A stretch of DNA of 64,000 nucleotides from Paragordius varius (taxonomy: Eukaryota; Nematomorpha). The position numbers were made by a program, and so were the translations under genes. Of this stretch, positions 37,101 through 50,400 are shown one piece after another (position 1 is the first letter of the stretch; the number at the start of each line of letters is the position of its first letter). The DNA lies in assembly GCA_964247055.1 (NCBI GenBank), contig OZ176052.1, positions 8,928,001-8,992,000 on the forward strand, read 5' to 3'. The notes beneath the pieces are model-generated. The model was given only the letters and a program-made list of their open reading frames with translations, was not told the DNA's origin and made no database searches.

Positions 37101-40100
37101 CATTACTTTGGAAAACAGTGGGTTGCTGTCAAAACGTGATTTGGACCTATGATAGTTCCTCCACAAGCCGGTTCCCCCAAATATTTTAATAGAACGATCC
37201 AAGGCCAAGAACCAGCTACCGCTTCTTCGCCTCCAACAACTTTTGGAAGTATCCTTTCTTCATTGCTGCTATTTTCTTCAGAGGACGAAAAGTCAATTTT
37301 TAATTTGGTTTTCCCGCACGAAAATCCCTTCAACCCTTTTTGTTTAAACGAAACGTTTTGATTTGTAAACGCTGATCCAGTCGTTCCAATTTGTGGGGAA
37401 TGAGTTACCTTCGCATTTGGAATTTTATGGTATGGAGTTGTTTTGTAGTACCGAGCCTTTATTGTCTCATATTTAGGTTGGGATGAGGTGGTTACTTTCA
37501 AAGTTGTTCTTTTTACGGGTGACATTGTCTTGTATGGAACTCTCGTAGGCCGGTGAAAAAATCTTCGTCCTTCTTCCTCATATTCAACCCTTTCTCCAAC
37601 ACCAAATGTATGTACTGGATAATCTGGCATATGTCTGTTTTCATAATGATGAGTATCTTCGTGTTCTTCACTATTTAAATATCTTTTGTTTCGTTTCCTT
37701 GAAGCCTGCTGTCCAACCATTTGCGGTTGCTTGGATTCAAATGTTGAATGTCTCAATTTTTTATGAGCGTGAGCATTATTGACGAAAGAAGATGTTTCAT
37801 ACATTCTGGCAGGATAATTGTGTGTTGATGGTTCATGAACGCTTGACTCATGCATAATAATTGGATCAAAGTTTTCTGGTACAGCAAAGAGATGTGGTTG
37901 TGGTCGAGATTGGGGTCCGTAAGGATTGAACTCATCGATTTCAAAATTGTATTTGTTAATTCGTTGATTTTCTGTCTGACCATGGTGATTTAACACAGGA
38001 TTAAATTTGTTATTTTGATGATTGTCGTTATAATATGTCCCTCTCTTATCAGACTCATACCTCATATTTTGTGAGCGTGATGAAGATGGCGATTGATTTT
38101 TCAGTTTTTTATGAGGTGGTGAATGTGATAAGGCACGATAATTATAATCCTTTGTGTTTGTGTTGGAAATTCTTTGGTGGTGGGGCCTAGCAGATTGTAC
38201 GATATAAGTTCTAACATTGTCTCCGGTATTTTCAATGGCATAATGATTTTGGATGTTACTGTTAATTCGGGAGGGCGGATAATTATTTAATTGTTGACGA
38301 GTGTTGTGATACGTATTGTCATCCTCTTTATAGTAACGGTAATGATTATGCACACCGGTCTTTGGGGTATTCAGTATATTTTGCAATTTATAACTTTTTT
38401 CTCTTAATACAAGAGACTCATCTCGTGGAGTTTGTAATAATATAACATCTCCTTGTACTTTTTTAAGTTTTTGATCATTTAGTTTTTTTATTTTATCATG
38501 CTGTTTATCATGTTTGGTTTCATAGTAATTTGCCGTATCATAATTTGACTGGGCACTTTTAGAATTTATGGATTGCGACATTTTACCAATTTTTTCGTTA
38601 AAAGTTTGTCCTACCCCGCTAAGTACTTTCCTATCCAAATCATAAGTAATGACAGTTGGCATTTGTTGTATTACTGTCTTCCTTTTTGAAGTTTGAGTGT
38701 ATGTTATTCGTTCCCCGTTTTCCCCGATGCCTGAATACGTTTTAACTTCGACTTCAGTTCCGTCTGATTGTGTAAATCTGTCTACTTTTATTAATTTTAT
38801 CGCATGAAGCGATGATGGGCCCCTATCCATTACATTGCGAGAGTTACTTTGTGAAAATAAAATAGTCTTATCAGTATTTGAATGTTGATCCGTGCGACCT
38901 CTTTGTGGCAAATATGTTTTTTGATCATCTATCATCTCATACTTAAGTTTGGAGTGTTGATTTATTTTTGTTTGCTGTGTCGATGATTCTTTCAAATTCT
39001 TATTTTGTTTAAATTTATTGTGATAATCATCGGGAGTTTGATGAATTGATAGCAGTTTTATATTTTCATCGACTTCGACTGCATCCATAATATCCCCTCG
39101 TGGCATTTCATGATGAATTCCGAAATCGGATTCTGATTGTTTTCCTGGTTTGTTGTTTGGAGAGAATTGTTTGTTTGCCAAAGGCGTGTGTATAGAATGG
39201 GATAATATGGGGTTATAATCCTTATAATCGGGTTTTGTAGGCTTATTTGTGCTTTCTACATTAAAGGAAGTCTCTTTTATGTTTTGGAATTTGGTTTCTT
39301 CATCTTCATCATCTATACCTATATGATAATTAAATTTTTTAGTTTATACTAAATAGATTTTATAGTTTTATGCATAATATTTAGCTAAAATTGATTTTCT
39401 GTGGTGGGATAATTAATAGGTATGGTAACGATTCACCATCTATCTTTTACCCCGGGGTTTTTTTAGAAACCGGGCCGTTATTCGCTATACTTAATAGTTT
39501 TTTTAAAAAATATGAATAATTTTAAGAAAGTTTTAGCAAGTTTTTTGGTTATAATATGCGAAAACAGGAAATTTTTACATTTATTATTTAATTGATTACA
39601 TCTATCCAATAAATGTTTCCTGATTACAATTTTAGAACATATATAAGTTAAGTTTTTCATTTATTTTGTTGAACAAAATATTTGGAAAAATGATTGAGAA
39701 TTTTCGCGAATCGAATCTAAGCACGCAGAGAGAATAATTTCATATTCTGCAGATAAATGAAAGGTAAACCATGTATAGCCATACTTTCAGTTTAAAAAGG
39801 GTGAATATGAATGAGTCAAGGATAAATGCAACTTTTGAAACTTAAATTACGGAAAGTTAAATGAAATAATTACTTACTCTCATCAAATTTGGTCTGCAAA
39901 TTTTTTAAAATTAAAGTAAACCTGTGAAAACAGTTTTAATTATAGCTGCATTTTCATCTATGGTTGGAGCAATTTGCGTATCATGGATCGTTGTAATGTC
40001 CGATTCTTTTATATTATCAAACTCGATTCCCAATTTGTTGTTTTGTACAATACGTACGGTATTAGTTTCAACATCTACAAATTAAATTATAGAGAATGAC

Positions 40101-43100
40101 AAACGTTGTTTCGTTACCTTATAGATAGAGTATGATGCTACATACGTGCAAAATTATTATGCTTGTATCAGAGTTATTAGGTGCAAATACGATAAATTTT
40201 TTACAAAGCATGCAAATTTAATAAAAAAACATTATAACTTGTAGGAAGACTGTAGGTTTTGTCATCCACGTATTCGGTTTGAGAAATTTTTAAATCCAAA
40301 TCTTTTCCCACATAATGCCACTCCTTGCCCTTGTATTTTGGGTTGTCAAATGTCTTTTGGATAATGTCAATGGGCTCAGAATTTGGCGGTTGTTTTATTG
40401 AGGCTTCCATGTCACTACTGCTGATTGATTTAAGGACATTTATGTCTGTTTTGACTTCATCTACATCCACGACTTGTTTATTGCTAACATGCGTTTTTCC
40501 AAAATGTATTTTAATGGGCTTTTCTGTAGTTTTCTGTTTTGGTATTTTATCCTTAATTTTTTTGTCTTTTTTCTAAAACAAGTGAAATATGTATATAAAT
40601 AATGCCTTATAAATTGGTTAGTTTTGTGCAGAAATCTTAGAGTGCCTTTTATCATGTAATATTTAAACAATTTAATATGAATAGTTTTCTTAATCTGCTG
40701 AACATAACTGAATATTTGGGATGGATATTTTTATAATGCAACAAGATTCGTTTATCCTTATAACTAGTAATTCAATATACACCACGTAATCTTTGACCCA
40801 AGGTAACCTATCTAGCATAAAAAACTAACAAAAAAACTAAAACCTGGTTTTTCAAAAAATTCAAGCATTAATTTAAGTATTATTTAACGCATAACACAAG
40901 AGATCAAAAAGTACTTTTTCAGATAATTTTTGCCTAGTTGCCAAATCTTGATGCAGTAATACATTATCCACAGCTACCATTTTTTGATTTTCAGTGACAT
41001 CTGTGGTGGCTAGTGTTTTATTTTTAAACTGTACGACATCATGTTTTGTATTGTCATATTGCGTTTTAAAATAAACTATATTTTTATTAATTGTATCGTC
41101 ATTAACTTCATTATTTGTCTCAAATGTGTAATTGTTACTGGTGGTATTTTTGGTATGTACAAACGAAGAATTTGTACCATAATAGTTTTGCTGTTTATTA
41201 GCATAATCATTAACATTCTCGTTGTTAAATTTTACATCCATCCAATTGTGTGTTTTATTAACAATACCAAGGTCAGTTTTAATGCTTTTTACATCCTGTT
41301 GTTCCATATTATAATAACCGTTTTCATTGCTCATAGTAACATTAGAAGAGACATCTGGAATGGTTAAATTTTTAAGAGAATGCCTCGTGGTGGCATTGTT
41401 TAATTGTTGAATTCGATCATTAACACTGATATTATTGTTCTCAACGAAAAAGGTTGTTTTATTCCGACTATTTATAAAATAATTCTCATTTTTTTCGTTT
41501 TCCTCTACATAACTGATTTGTTCAATTGTTTTCTCTGTCAATTGTTCATTGTGCTGAACGGTGTCTTTAACACCGGATATTTTTTGATTATTAAATCCTT
41601 TGCTAGTTTCTCCTATGTTTTTTAAATTGTCATCTTTGATTATTAAATTGAAAATTGGATTTATTGTTGGCTTGAATTCAGGAATTCGCATTGTTTGTTG
41701 ACTTTTGAATTTGTCATGCGTGTCATTTGATTTGTGTCGGATTGTTTTGATATTGTAATCATCCTCATTGTCCGATTCGATGATTACACTAGATTTGTTA
41801 TGATAAAGGAAAGTTTTAGTTTCAGACACATCTTTTACATCGTTGTGGTGCTTTTTTACATGTAAAAACTCTTCCTCAGTTGTTTGTTCTGTTTCCTCTG
41901 TCTCAATCTGTTTTATTATGGATGAGGTATCGACGTTATATGATTTTTTTCCTTTCACATCTACGACTGATTTTGGTGCATTTGTTTGATTTGATTCAGT
42001 TTCATTGAGCAAGTATTCTTCCAAGCGAACACTACCTTGAGACCATGTTACCCAGATTTCTTTTGGCGTATCGAAAGAATAACTAGTGGTTGTTGGCCTA
42101 AATGTTTGATAAAATGCGGTTGTTTTTGAGATGTCTTTAAGGGCATTATCATTTTCTACATTTGTTTCGTCCTCCAAATTGATCATGGTTTTAATTACTT
42201 CTTCGGATTCTTGAGTTTCATCGATGCGCTCAGATAATTGTTTAAGGCTAAGCATATAATTATCATATATTATAGATCGATTTTTATCATAGGTCTTGTT
42301 GTCATCCACAAATTGTCCCACGTGCGTTTGTGCGATTGATATATTATCATATTCAGTTTTAATTCTTGGGTTGTCAGTAATGAATAATTGAGATGCGGCA
42401 CTTGTAGTATCTAAATGTAATTTCAATTTTTCGTTAAATTCAGTTATTTCGGTTTTGTTATCGTTCTCCTGTTCATATGTAGATTTAACCATCATATTTT
42501 GACTTTTTATGCCAATTATTTTATTTTTTTGATGCTCTGAAGAGAATGAGTTTTCATCAAATGAAATTGGCACATCCATAGTATAGTTAGATGAAATATG
42601 GTCAATTTCTTCGATGGTCTCATTGTAAAAATTCTTAATGATGTTTACCTTTTTCGTTTTGATTCCCTTATTGATCGATCGATCATTTCCTAAATAGTCA
42701 GAATTTAGGGTATGTTGAAACGGTTTTAAGACTTTTTCTTGTGTCTCTATATTATCATGGGACAACAATGTTTTGTTGATTAAAGACTCATTTGTCCAGC
42801 TTTCACTTGATAATGATTCTAAAGATTTATGTTTGGATACATCCTCAAATATTTGATAGCTTTCCTTCTCTACACTTTCAATAATGGATTTGTCATACCC
42901 TTGAATATCTATCTTTATTTTATCATTTTTGGGTGGTGGTATAACACCATCGTTAAAAAATATGCGAGATTTTCTTTGGCTCATTTGCGACATGACCTGA
43001 TCGGCATCGTCATTTACGTTTTTTTGTTGGTAGATATTGGATGTAGATAATTCATATGAAGGCTCGGTATATTTGTCGTCTGGCTCATCATTGTCATCTA

Positions 43101-43770
43101 AATAATCATCCTTAACTATTTTTGCCGCTCCTCCAGCTGTTTGATTTAATTTATCAAAACTTTTGGTATTAACCATTTGTTCTCCAGCCTTAATGATAGG
43201 CGTTATAGGGTTAAGTCTTATTACACCCTCAATCTCAATTGGTTCCTCAATCGGATTGATATGAGATGTGATGATATCAATAGTTTGGCTTTTAGGTAAT
43301 GGTGGCTCAGTTTGATTATTAGGTAAATAATCGACAATAATTGGTGTTATAGCGCTCAATAAAATAGGACTTTTGACATAATCCCTATTATTTGTGATTG
43401 TGGTTAAATTTTTTCCTTGAGTCAGGATATTTATAGACCGTTTTCCCCTATAAGGATAAAAGGATTTATTGTAGTAATTTGTAACATTGTACGTGGTAAA
43501 GTTTTGCCGATCTTCTTCATCATTATTATTTTTGTTAAATCTACTTTTGACTCTTTTAGGTTTAATGATTTTTGCATTTTTTACCAATTTTTTTGCCTTA
43601 TCTAGAGGCTTATTTTCTGAAGTTGTTTTTATTTTTATTTTGGGTGCGGAAACTACCAAAGTTGAAATTTCATTAGGTTCTCGAAATTGTTGAACACTAT
43701 TTTGGACAGATGGAGGATATTGTGTTGTAGATATCTGTGAAATACCACCTAAATAAATCGTAAAAATCAT
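34134..43770 (-). CDS. Trypsin-type serine protease with giant N-terminal region
   Basis: Exons are 40915-43770, 40239-40572, 39922-40074, 37107-39318, 35044-35315, 34365-34510 and 34134-34286; all joins keep frame. The product is 2,041 aa from the ATG at 43770. The C-terminal S1 domain (about 1808-2041) has activation site ILPK|VVGG, His in LTATHC (1848), Asp in NDIAL (1899), Ser in GDSGGP (1994) and DACK (Asp 1988), predicting cleavage after Lys/Arg. A propeptide Cys (1782, GFSCGK) can pair with PICLPE, keeping the pro-chain attached. The rest is polar low complexity with many N-glycosylation sites and furin-like RGKR (108-111) and RKRNKR (1655-1660). No signal peptide is visible; an acceptor ending at 43749 suggests an upstream first exon that I could not find. 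Family members are secreted zymogens; the substrate is unknown. Confidence 0.85.
34757..34805. repeat. hAT-like terminal fragment in protease intron
   Basis: CAGCGGTACCCATCAC followed by CGCGGGCCGCG resembles a hAT terminus. No opposite end was identified nearby. Confidence 0.3.
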
Positions 43771-44756
43771 ATATTCCCATTTTTTTTAATGTAAATTAAA
43801 AAACACGAAATTTCAATTAATTGTATGTTACCCCAAAATTTTAAATTGGAAAAAATTCTAAATAATTAAAATGTCCGAACTAATGAAATACTTGCTTTAA
43901 GAATATATAAACCCAAAAATAATATATTTAATAAAGACATTTAGAAAATTAAAAAAATGAAATGTAAGGTTTATTCAATGTTATATTAAATATTTTAAAT
44001 ATTATTTTATATAATTAAAGCCAAAAATCAAAATAAATTAAATAATACAATCCAATGTACAATGAAAAAGTTAAAAAAAGTTATGGACAATAAACAAATA
44101 TGTTATATCGCCTTACAATCGGTGGCTCACAAAAGTATTATCATAAAATAAATTATACATATATAATCAAACGAGTATTTACAATTTTTTTATTATCACA
44201 AAATTCAAGTCTTTAAAATCGGCTTTGGAATTTTCATGGGAGCAGGTAGGATCAAAATACAAATAAATATATTTTCTTCAATAATAAATACAGTAGTTAG
44301 GCCCAGACTTTCCCTGGAACAAAAGCACTTTTTGCAAAAAACTAAACCCCCTGAAAAAATTTCAGAAAACTTATAAACACTCAATAATATGGTCTTTCCT
44401 ATATTCATATGAAGGTAATGATGGTTGAACCTTTTTTAAGTTTACCTTTGGATAGAGGCCAATACTGCAAAAAACACCATTTACCCCTACATGAATAGTT
44501 TGTTTTCACGCCATATTCCGAATTGTAGTTCCATTTAAATTCCATAATCTTCTTTATAAATGAGAGATTAAAGTCGGACTAGTATTTTTAAAAAAGTTAG
44601 AGAGACGCGTAATAGGGCAAAGCTAGTAAATAAATAAAATTGGTTTGAACGTTACTAAATTTTATACTACGGGTATATATAAATTTAAGTTTTATACCAT
44701 TTAAACCTTTTTGAATTTTGATTCCTATTACTTATTGAGATTTATTGTTTCTTGTT
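43771..44756. other. Upstream flank of the protease gene, no gene seen
   Basis: This A+T-rich flank probably contains, or leads to, the missing first exon of the protease. A minus-strand frame at 44205-44408 starts MNIGKTILLS but lacks a convincing signal-peptide core and donor, so I do not call it. Confidence 0.4.
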
Positions 44757-45148
44757 ATAACATTTGCACTTTAGGGTCCTTGAACATTTCAAGTTAGTCT
44801 TTAAACATTTCAATTGGTCCTTTAATATTTTTATTTTGTTTCTAACTTTTATTAATAAAATCGTTTTTCAATCATCTTTTTTTATCATTCTTAACCTATT
44901 CTCTTTATTCAACCTAAACTTTAAAATTAATATGGACTTTTTATTATTCTAAAACCGTATATCAGTAATAATTTCTTAATAATTATTTAATATAAATAAG
45001 CTTTAACAAATAATTGATAAATATATAAGTTTTCTGGGTTATTAATCATAATTGTTCGTTAAAAATACTTATAAAGTAATAATATTGGTGATAAAAAAAA
45101 TTCTTTCGAAACGAAAAAGTTATTTGAATAAATAATATTAATTTGATA

Positions 45149-45149
<1 letters not shown>

Positions 45150-45197
<48 letters not shown>

Positions 45198-45200
45198 ATA
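45150..45200. repeat. (AT)n microsatellite
   Basis: A run of TA/AT dinucleotides lies directly at the left border of the nested repeat. It is probably the target or a terminal expansion. Confidence 0.85.
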
Positions 45201-47297
45201 ACTAGCTGTCCCTGTCACGCTTCGCTGTGACTTAGTCTCTCCGATAATTATTCCTAATAATTTGCAAAAGAGAAGTAGAGATAAAAAATAATAAAAAACA
45301 TATTTAATAAAAAGAATGTCTTTAATTATTATTTTACGGGTTTCGCATAGGCTCAAATATTGTTTACTCGAAATTGAGCATATTTAAACTGTCTTAAAGT
45401 TAATATTCTACAATGATTGGATTTTAAGATTTTCGTTTTACGAAATCATGGTTAAAAGTTTTATTTTTGTTCATATACCTGGCATCAAGGGATATAAATA
45501 AATCATTTGTGGTCCCTTTCTAAAGGAAAGAATGTTATTATGCACATTCCCCAGGAATGTGTTTAACTGAACTCGTATGGTTTCTAAAGTTTGGGAAAAT
45601 TATCTCCGGAACGACGCCATTTTTGTATGGCGTCTCAGTTTTAAACAGGTAGACCCCTACCTATAGAACTATATGGAAAAAGCGCTGAATTAAATTCTTT
45701 GCCTTTATGGGGCAAATATTTGGAAACATCTTTGATACCATCGTCTCATGGGTTATTTGGGTTATTCGAAAAAATACCTCAACACTAATTAGTCGTTATA
45801 TGATGGCGTATTTTAGGGCATAAAGGCCCAAATTAACGACTAATAAAAAAACGTCTGACCTTAATTTTACATGGAATACAGGTAATATTTCAAGCTTGTT
45901 ATGAGCTCATGTGGCTTCATAAATTTTCTGTAAATTAGCTCCAAAACAACGCAATTTTTATTTAGTAGCTCAGTTTTTTGCGGGTAGCTCTTTACTCAGG
46001 GGCAGGTATAAAAAAGGCTTTAGGCAAAATTTTGCCTTTATATGGGGAATATCTGGAATTATTATGGATTCCATATGTTCCTATCAGTCTCATGTATTTT
46101 CTGAAATTTGGCTCCAAAGGTATGTATCGATATGATGACGCAGCTTTACACGGGTAGCCACCTAACCAGGAAAACAAAAAAAACGCTCGATTAAAATTTT
46201 TGCCATTCGGATAAAGCGTGGAATCATGATTGATTCAATATGCTCTCGTGGGATTTTCGAAAAATTGCCTCAAAACCAACAAGTCATTCTATGGTGGCGC
46301 ATTTCCAGTGCAAGGGCCAAATTAACAGTTAATTTTAAAAACCACTTGACTTAAATTTTTACCTTTTTACGGATAATATTTCAGGCCCTTATTAAACTTA
46401 TGTGGCCTGATAAGTTTTCTTAATATTAACTCCTAAACAATGCAATTTCGATATGGTGGAGGTGTTTTAGGCGGGTAGCTCCCTACCTAGAGGCTGATAC
46501 AAAAAAGCGCTTGATTAAAATTTTTGCCTTTATACGGAGAATACCTGGAATCATGTTTGATTCCATATGCTCTCATTATTTTTTGGAAAAATTGCCTCAA
46601 AACTAAAAAATTATTCATTGGTGGCGCATTTTTTAGGATGTTAAGGGCCTAAACGGCTAATTTTAGAAAACCGCACGACCTAATCTTTTGCCTTGTTAAG
46701 GGTAATATTTTAAGGAGCCATTCAACTCATATGGCTTGATAGGTTTTCTGAAATTTAGCCCAAAAGGCACGGTATTTTGATATCACGGGTCAGTTTTTAG
46801 CGGGTATCTCTTTACTCGGCCCCCAATATAATGGAGACGCCTTTTAACAGGAAATACCTGGAATCCTCATTACATTTTTACGGTCTCATACCTTAGGCGA
46901 AAAATAGTTTCAAAAAATTATTTTTGTGGACTTTTTTTTTAAAAAAAATGGCATTTTACGGGGGGAGCGGGGCAAAAAGAGGGCCTAAATTGAAAAAGCG
47001 AGCCGACTCTGTTCGGCGCAATCGAAAATAAATAAAAAAAATCATGTATGAAATCGAATGGTCCAACACGTTGTCCGTAAAATTGTCTCAAAGACACGAT
47101 TTGGATTTGTTTTCGAAAATAACCCGTTTTTTACACGGGGTGTGCCCGAACTGGGGCCCTAATTAAAAAAGGGGCTGAGCTATGTCGGAGCATTCATTAA
47201 TGATTATATTTTTTTGACATTTGGATTATATGGGTCTACCGGTTTTACGGAAACAGATCACAAAGACACCACTTTCCATTTTTATAAATATATAGAT
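45201..47297. repeat. Unclassified interspersed element with internal tandem units
   Basis: It begins ACTAGCTGTCCCTGTCACGC and ends TTTTTATAAATATATAGAT. About five diverged units of roughly 310-340 bp start with CGGGTAGCT-like sequence near 45650, 45978, 46153, 46463 and 46799; spacing is uneven. The last 500 bp match the array in RRP5 intron 22 (24050-25665). No open frame and no terminal inverted repeats are visible, so I do not assign a class. Confidence 0.7.
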
Positions 47298-47470
47298 AAG
47301 TAATAAAAATTTGGTTAAAAAAATAAAATAAAAAAATACATGCAAAAATTATGGTTATGGTTAAAACAAAACTCAAAATTAAGGACCAATATAAATTCAA
47401 GGACTAACTTTAAATGTTTAAGGAGAAAGTTGAAGTGTTCAAGGACACTCTTGAAATGCAAATGGTATAT

Positions 47471-50400
47471 GTTAGATAAAAAATTTCATCTTTTATAACT
47501 TTTGGCCGTTAAAGCCAATTGAAACAAAGACTTTATATTAATTCAATAATTATCAATACCATCAAAATGCCTGAAACATTTTCTAATAAAATTTATTTAA
47601 ATAAATAGAAAGCAATACAAATAATTTATGAAACTTTAATTTTTAGTGAAGTCAAAAATCTTAATTTTTTAAACCGAATTTGAAATGGGCAAGTTTTATT
47701 AAAACTAAACGCAAAGATGCGGATAATGCACTCATAGCAAATGTGCGGAAATTGTGCCATTTTCTGAATGATGTATTTACCACAAAAAAGCTAATAACTT
47801 TCTTAACACTTCATTACCTTTTCACTTTTGTGGCATAGTTTACCTTTTGGGGAGCTTTCCCAGATAATTTTAATTATCTATAGTTTAGAAAGTTATTTTA
47901 ATTAAAATTTAATTATTAAACTTATTCTTATGTATCAGATAAAAAGCTTATATTTTTACAGATTTGCTTCTAGAGTCTAAAATTGTGACACCTCCAAAAG
48001 CGATTGAAACTAACATCTGATATTAAAATCAAAATATAGCAAGTTTTTAATGGTAAAATGTGGCCTAAAAGTTTTCAAAAATTAATCATTTACATTTACT
48101 AACCATAGTATACGTTTGTATGCCCATATTACGATTTAAAAAAAATTATAGAAAAATGCGAGAAAAAAGTATAAAATGAGGGTTCTTTTTTAACATTTTT
48201 TTAAAAAAAAAATTTTAAGGCTCCTAAAAAACTAAAGAGAGCCTATTTTTAAATTTGGTTTAATACCTTACAAATGTTCAATATTCAAATATTCAATCAC
48301 TCTGGGATAAAAACTAGCCCAAAAGGTAATGGAGTGTTAAATTACTCGTAAGGCCTAAAACCAAAAATACAATGAGTGATGCCATCTATCAGATTATATA
48401 TTTCATCAGTACGCGATTTTGTGAACAGTGTAATCGAGAATATTTTAACATCATTACTTGGGGTAATTTTACACCCTAGTATGTTTTGATTAAAATCAAA
48501 CCTTATTATCCCATATTTTATAAAAAAGCTTATATCTTTGCGGCTTTCTAACTTCCAATGTTTGAAATCGGGATAGCTCCAAAACGCGATTAAAAATAAG
48601 AGCTGATTTTAAATTCAACATTTATCAAAATGTTGCCGATAAAATGCCTGTTGATAGCTTTTCAGAGTCAATTATATACTTTTTGTAACCATAAATGTTT
48701 GATTATATATATATATATATATACTGATATGAAAATGTATCGGGATTATTTACTTTGGTTTTGACCCTTACAATATTATAGTTATGCGACTCATACTGGG
48801 GTCGTTATAGGTCTGTTTATCAAATTTTTTAAAAAATATGGAATAAACCTTTGCAAAAGTTTGCACTTATATAACATTTATGCACCGAAACAAAAAAAAA
48901 GTTTAAAAAAATAATATTTCGTATTTTATGGGAAACGAGGTAAAAATTTAACAAGACATAATTAGCTATTTATTAAATAATTCACTTTGTCAATTTTAAT
49001 AAAAAAATGCTTTTAATTTGAGCGTTAGAATCAATCAATATTTCACAAAAATTTTGTATGATAAAAATGGCGCCGGAGTTTTGAAATGCTTTATTTTTTA
49101 AATTTTTTTTACTTCTAAATTATTTATATAATTTTATTGGGATGGAAGCAAAAAATAAAAAATAAACTGTCCTCAGTAGTTTTAATTATGTCAATTTTAT
49201 GGTCTAAAATAACTAATTACCCTAATTCGAATAAAGGTTTTAAAAACATTTTTGTGGTTGCGTTATAAAAATAGCAATTTTATAAAATAAAATTTTTGGC
49301 GAAAGCTAAAGGTTTCAAAAAATATTTCTAAATATCATAAATTACATGGCAAAATATTTTAATTTTTGGATGTGAACCGAAGTATTACAATTTTTTACTA
49401 AAGGTGGCTAGTTCTCTAAAATAAAAGCAAAAATGCCTAAATCTCGCGATAAAAAATTTTTTTATATGCTATATTGAAATCAAAAACAGTTTTTCCGAAA
49501 AAATAGAGTTTTGATTAAAAATTTAATTAAAAATTTGTTGAAGCGTACTTTACAATATTTCAAGTCACGATGGAAAATGTATAACGCTCCCAGATATTTT
49601 TAACACTTTTTTATATATATCAATGATGCAGAATTTATCTCAAAAGTAGGTTAATAACGTTTGCCTTAAATTTATGTTAACATCATGTATTATCAAAACC
49701 CCAAAATTTAGTTTACAAACCTTTCAGATAATAATCAATGGTGCTCATCTTCGTCAAATTATACAGAAACGTATTTTTACATTATCCTACTTAAAGCGTT
49801 TATATACCGTTCCAACAGCCTAAAATAATAGGAAGTACGCTTCAACATAATTAGGTTATTCTAAGCATAAATTTATATTTTTGGGAAAATTCCATTTTTG
49901 ATATCATAATTTGACACACATTTAAATATCACTCAATTTCAGTATTTTTGCGTTTATAACAAGAAAATAATCATATTTTAGAAACGGCCAAAACAACATT
50001 TAAAAATTAAAACCTTATAAAACTAGGTTTCACTTTATAAAGTAAACATATTAAATGAATAGCATATAAAAAATACTCAATTATATGCGCCAATTTGGCG
50101 ATTTAACAATATCGAGCATTAGCCACAAAAGGGCATATAACTTTCTTATTTTCTCGTAATCCAACCAAAAGCATCATGAGAATCCTGTATTTATCTATCA
50201 TGATATACATACATATATATAAATACATATATAAATGATCAGAATATTTTTTATACCCCCTAATTTGGATAAAGTATATAGCATATCTATTTTTATCATA
50301 TATATAGCATATCTTATATATTTTTATCATATTTTCTCAAATAAACTATTAAGCTTTCACCAGAATAATTTTATTTAACGTTACACTGTTAAAATTGGGG

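Larger units (their letters stand above)
44757..47470. mobile_element. Outer inverted-repeat element, split by a nested repeat
   Basis: The left arm (about 44757-44835, CATTTGCACTTTAGGGTCC) is mirrored by the right arm (about 47372-47470), with repeated GTCCTTGAAC / GTTCAAGGAC modules. Between the arms sits the repeat at 45201-47297, so this looks like a small foldback element later split by a different insertion. It is non-coding. Confidence 0.6.

Noticed and set aside
41041-43693. Plus-strand hydrophobic frames opposite the protease exon
   Set aside because: They are shadows of the long minus-strand low-complexity coding exon.
44205-44408. Minus-strand frame as the missing signal-peptide exon of the protease
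   Set aside because: There is no clear hydrophobic core with a phase-1 donor; too weak to call.
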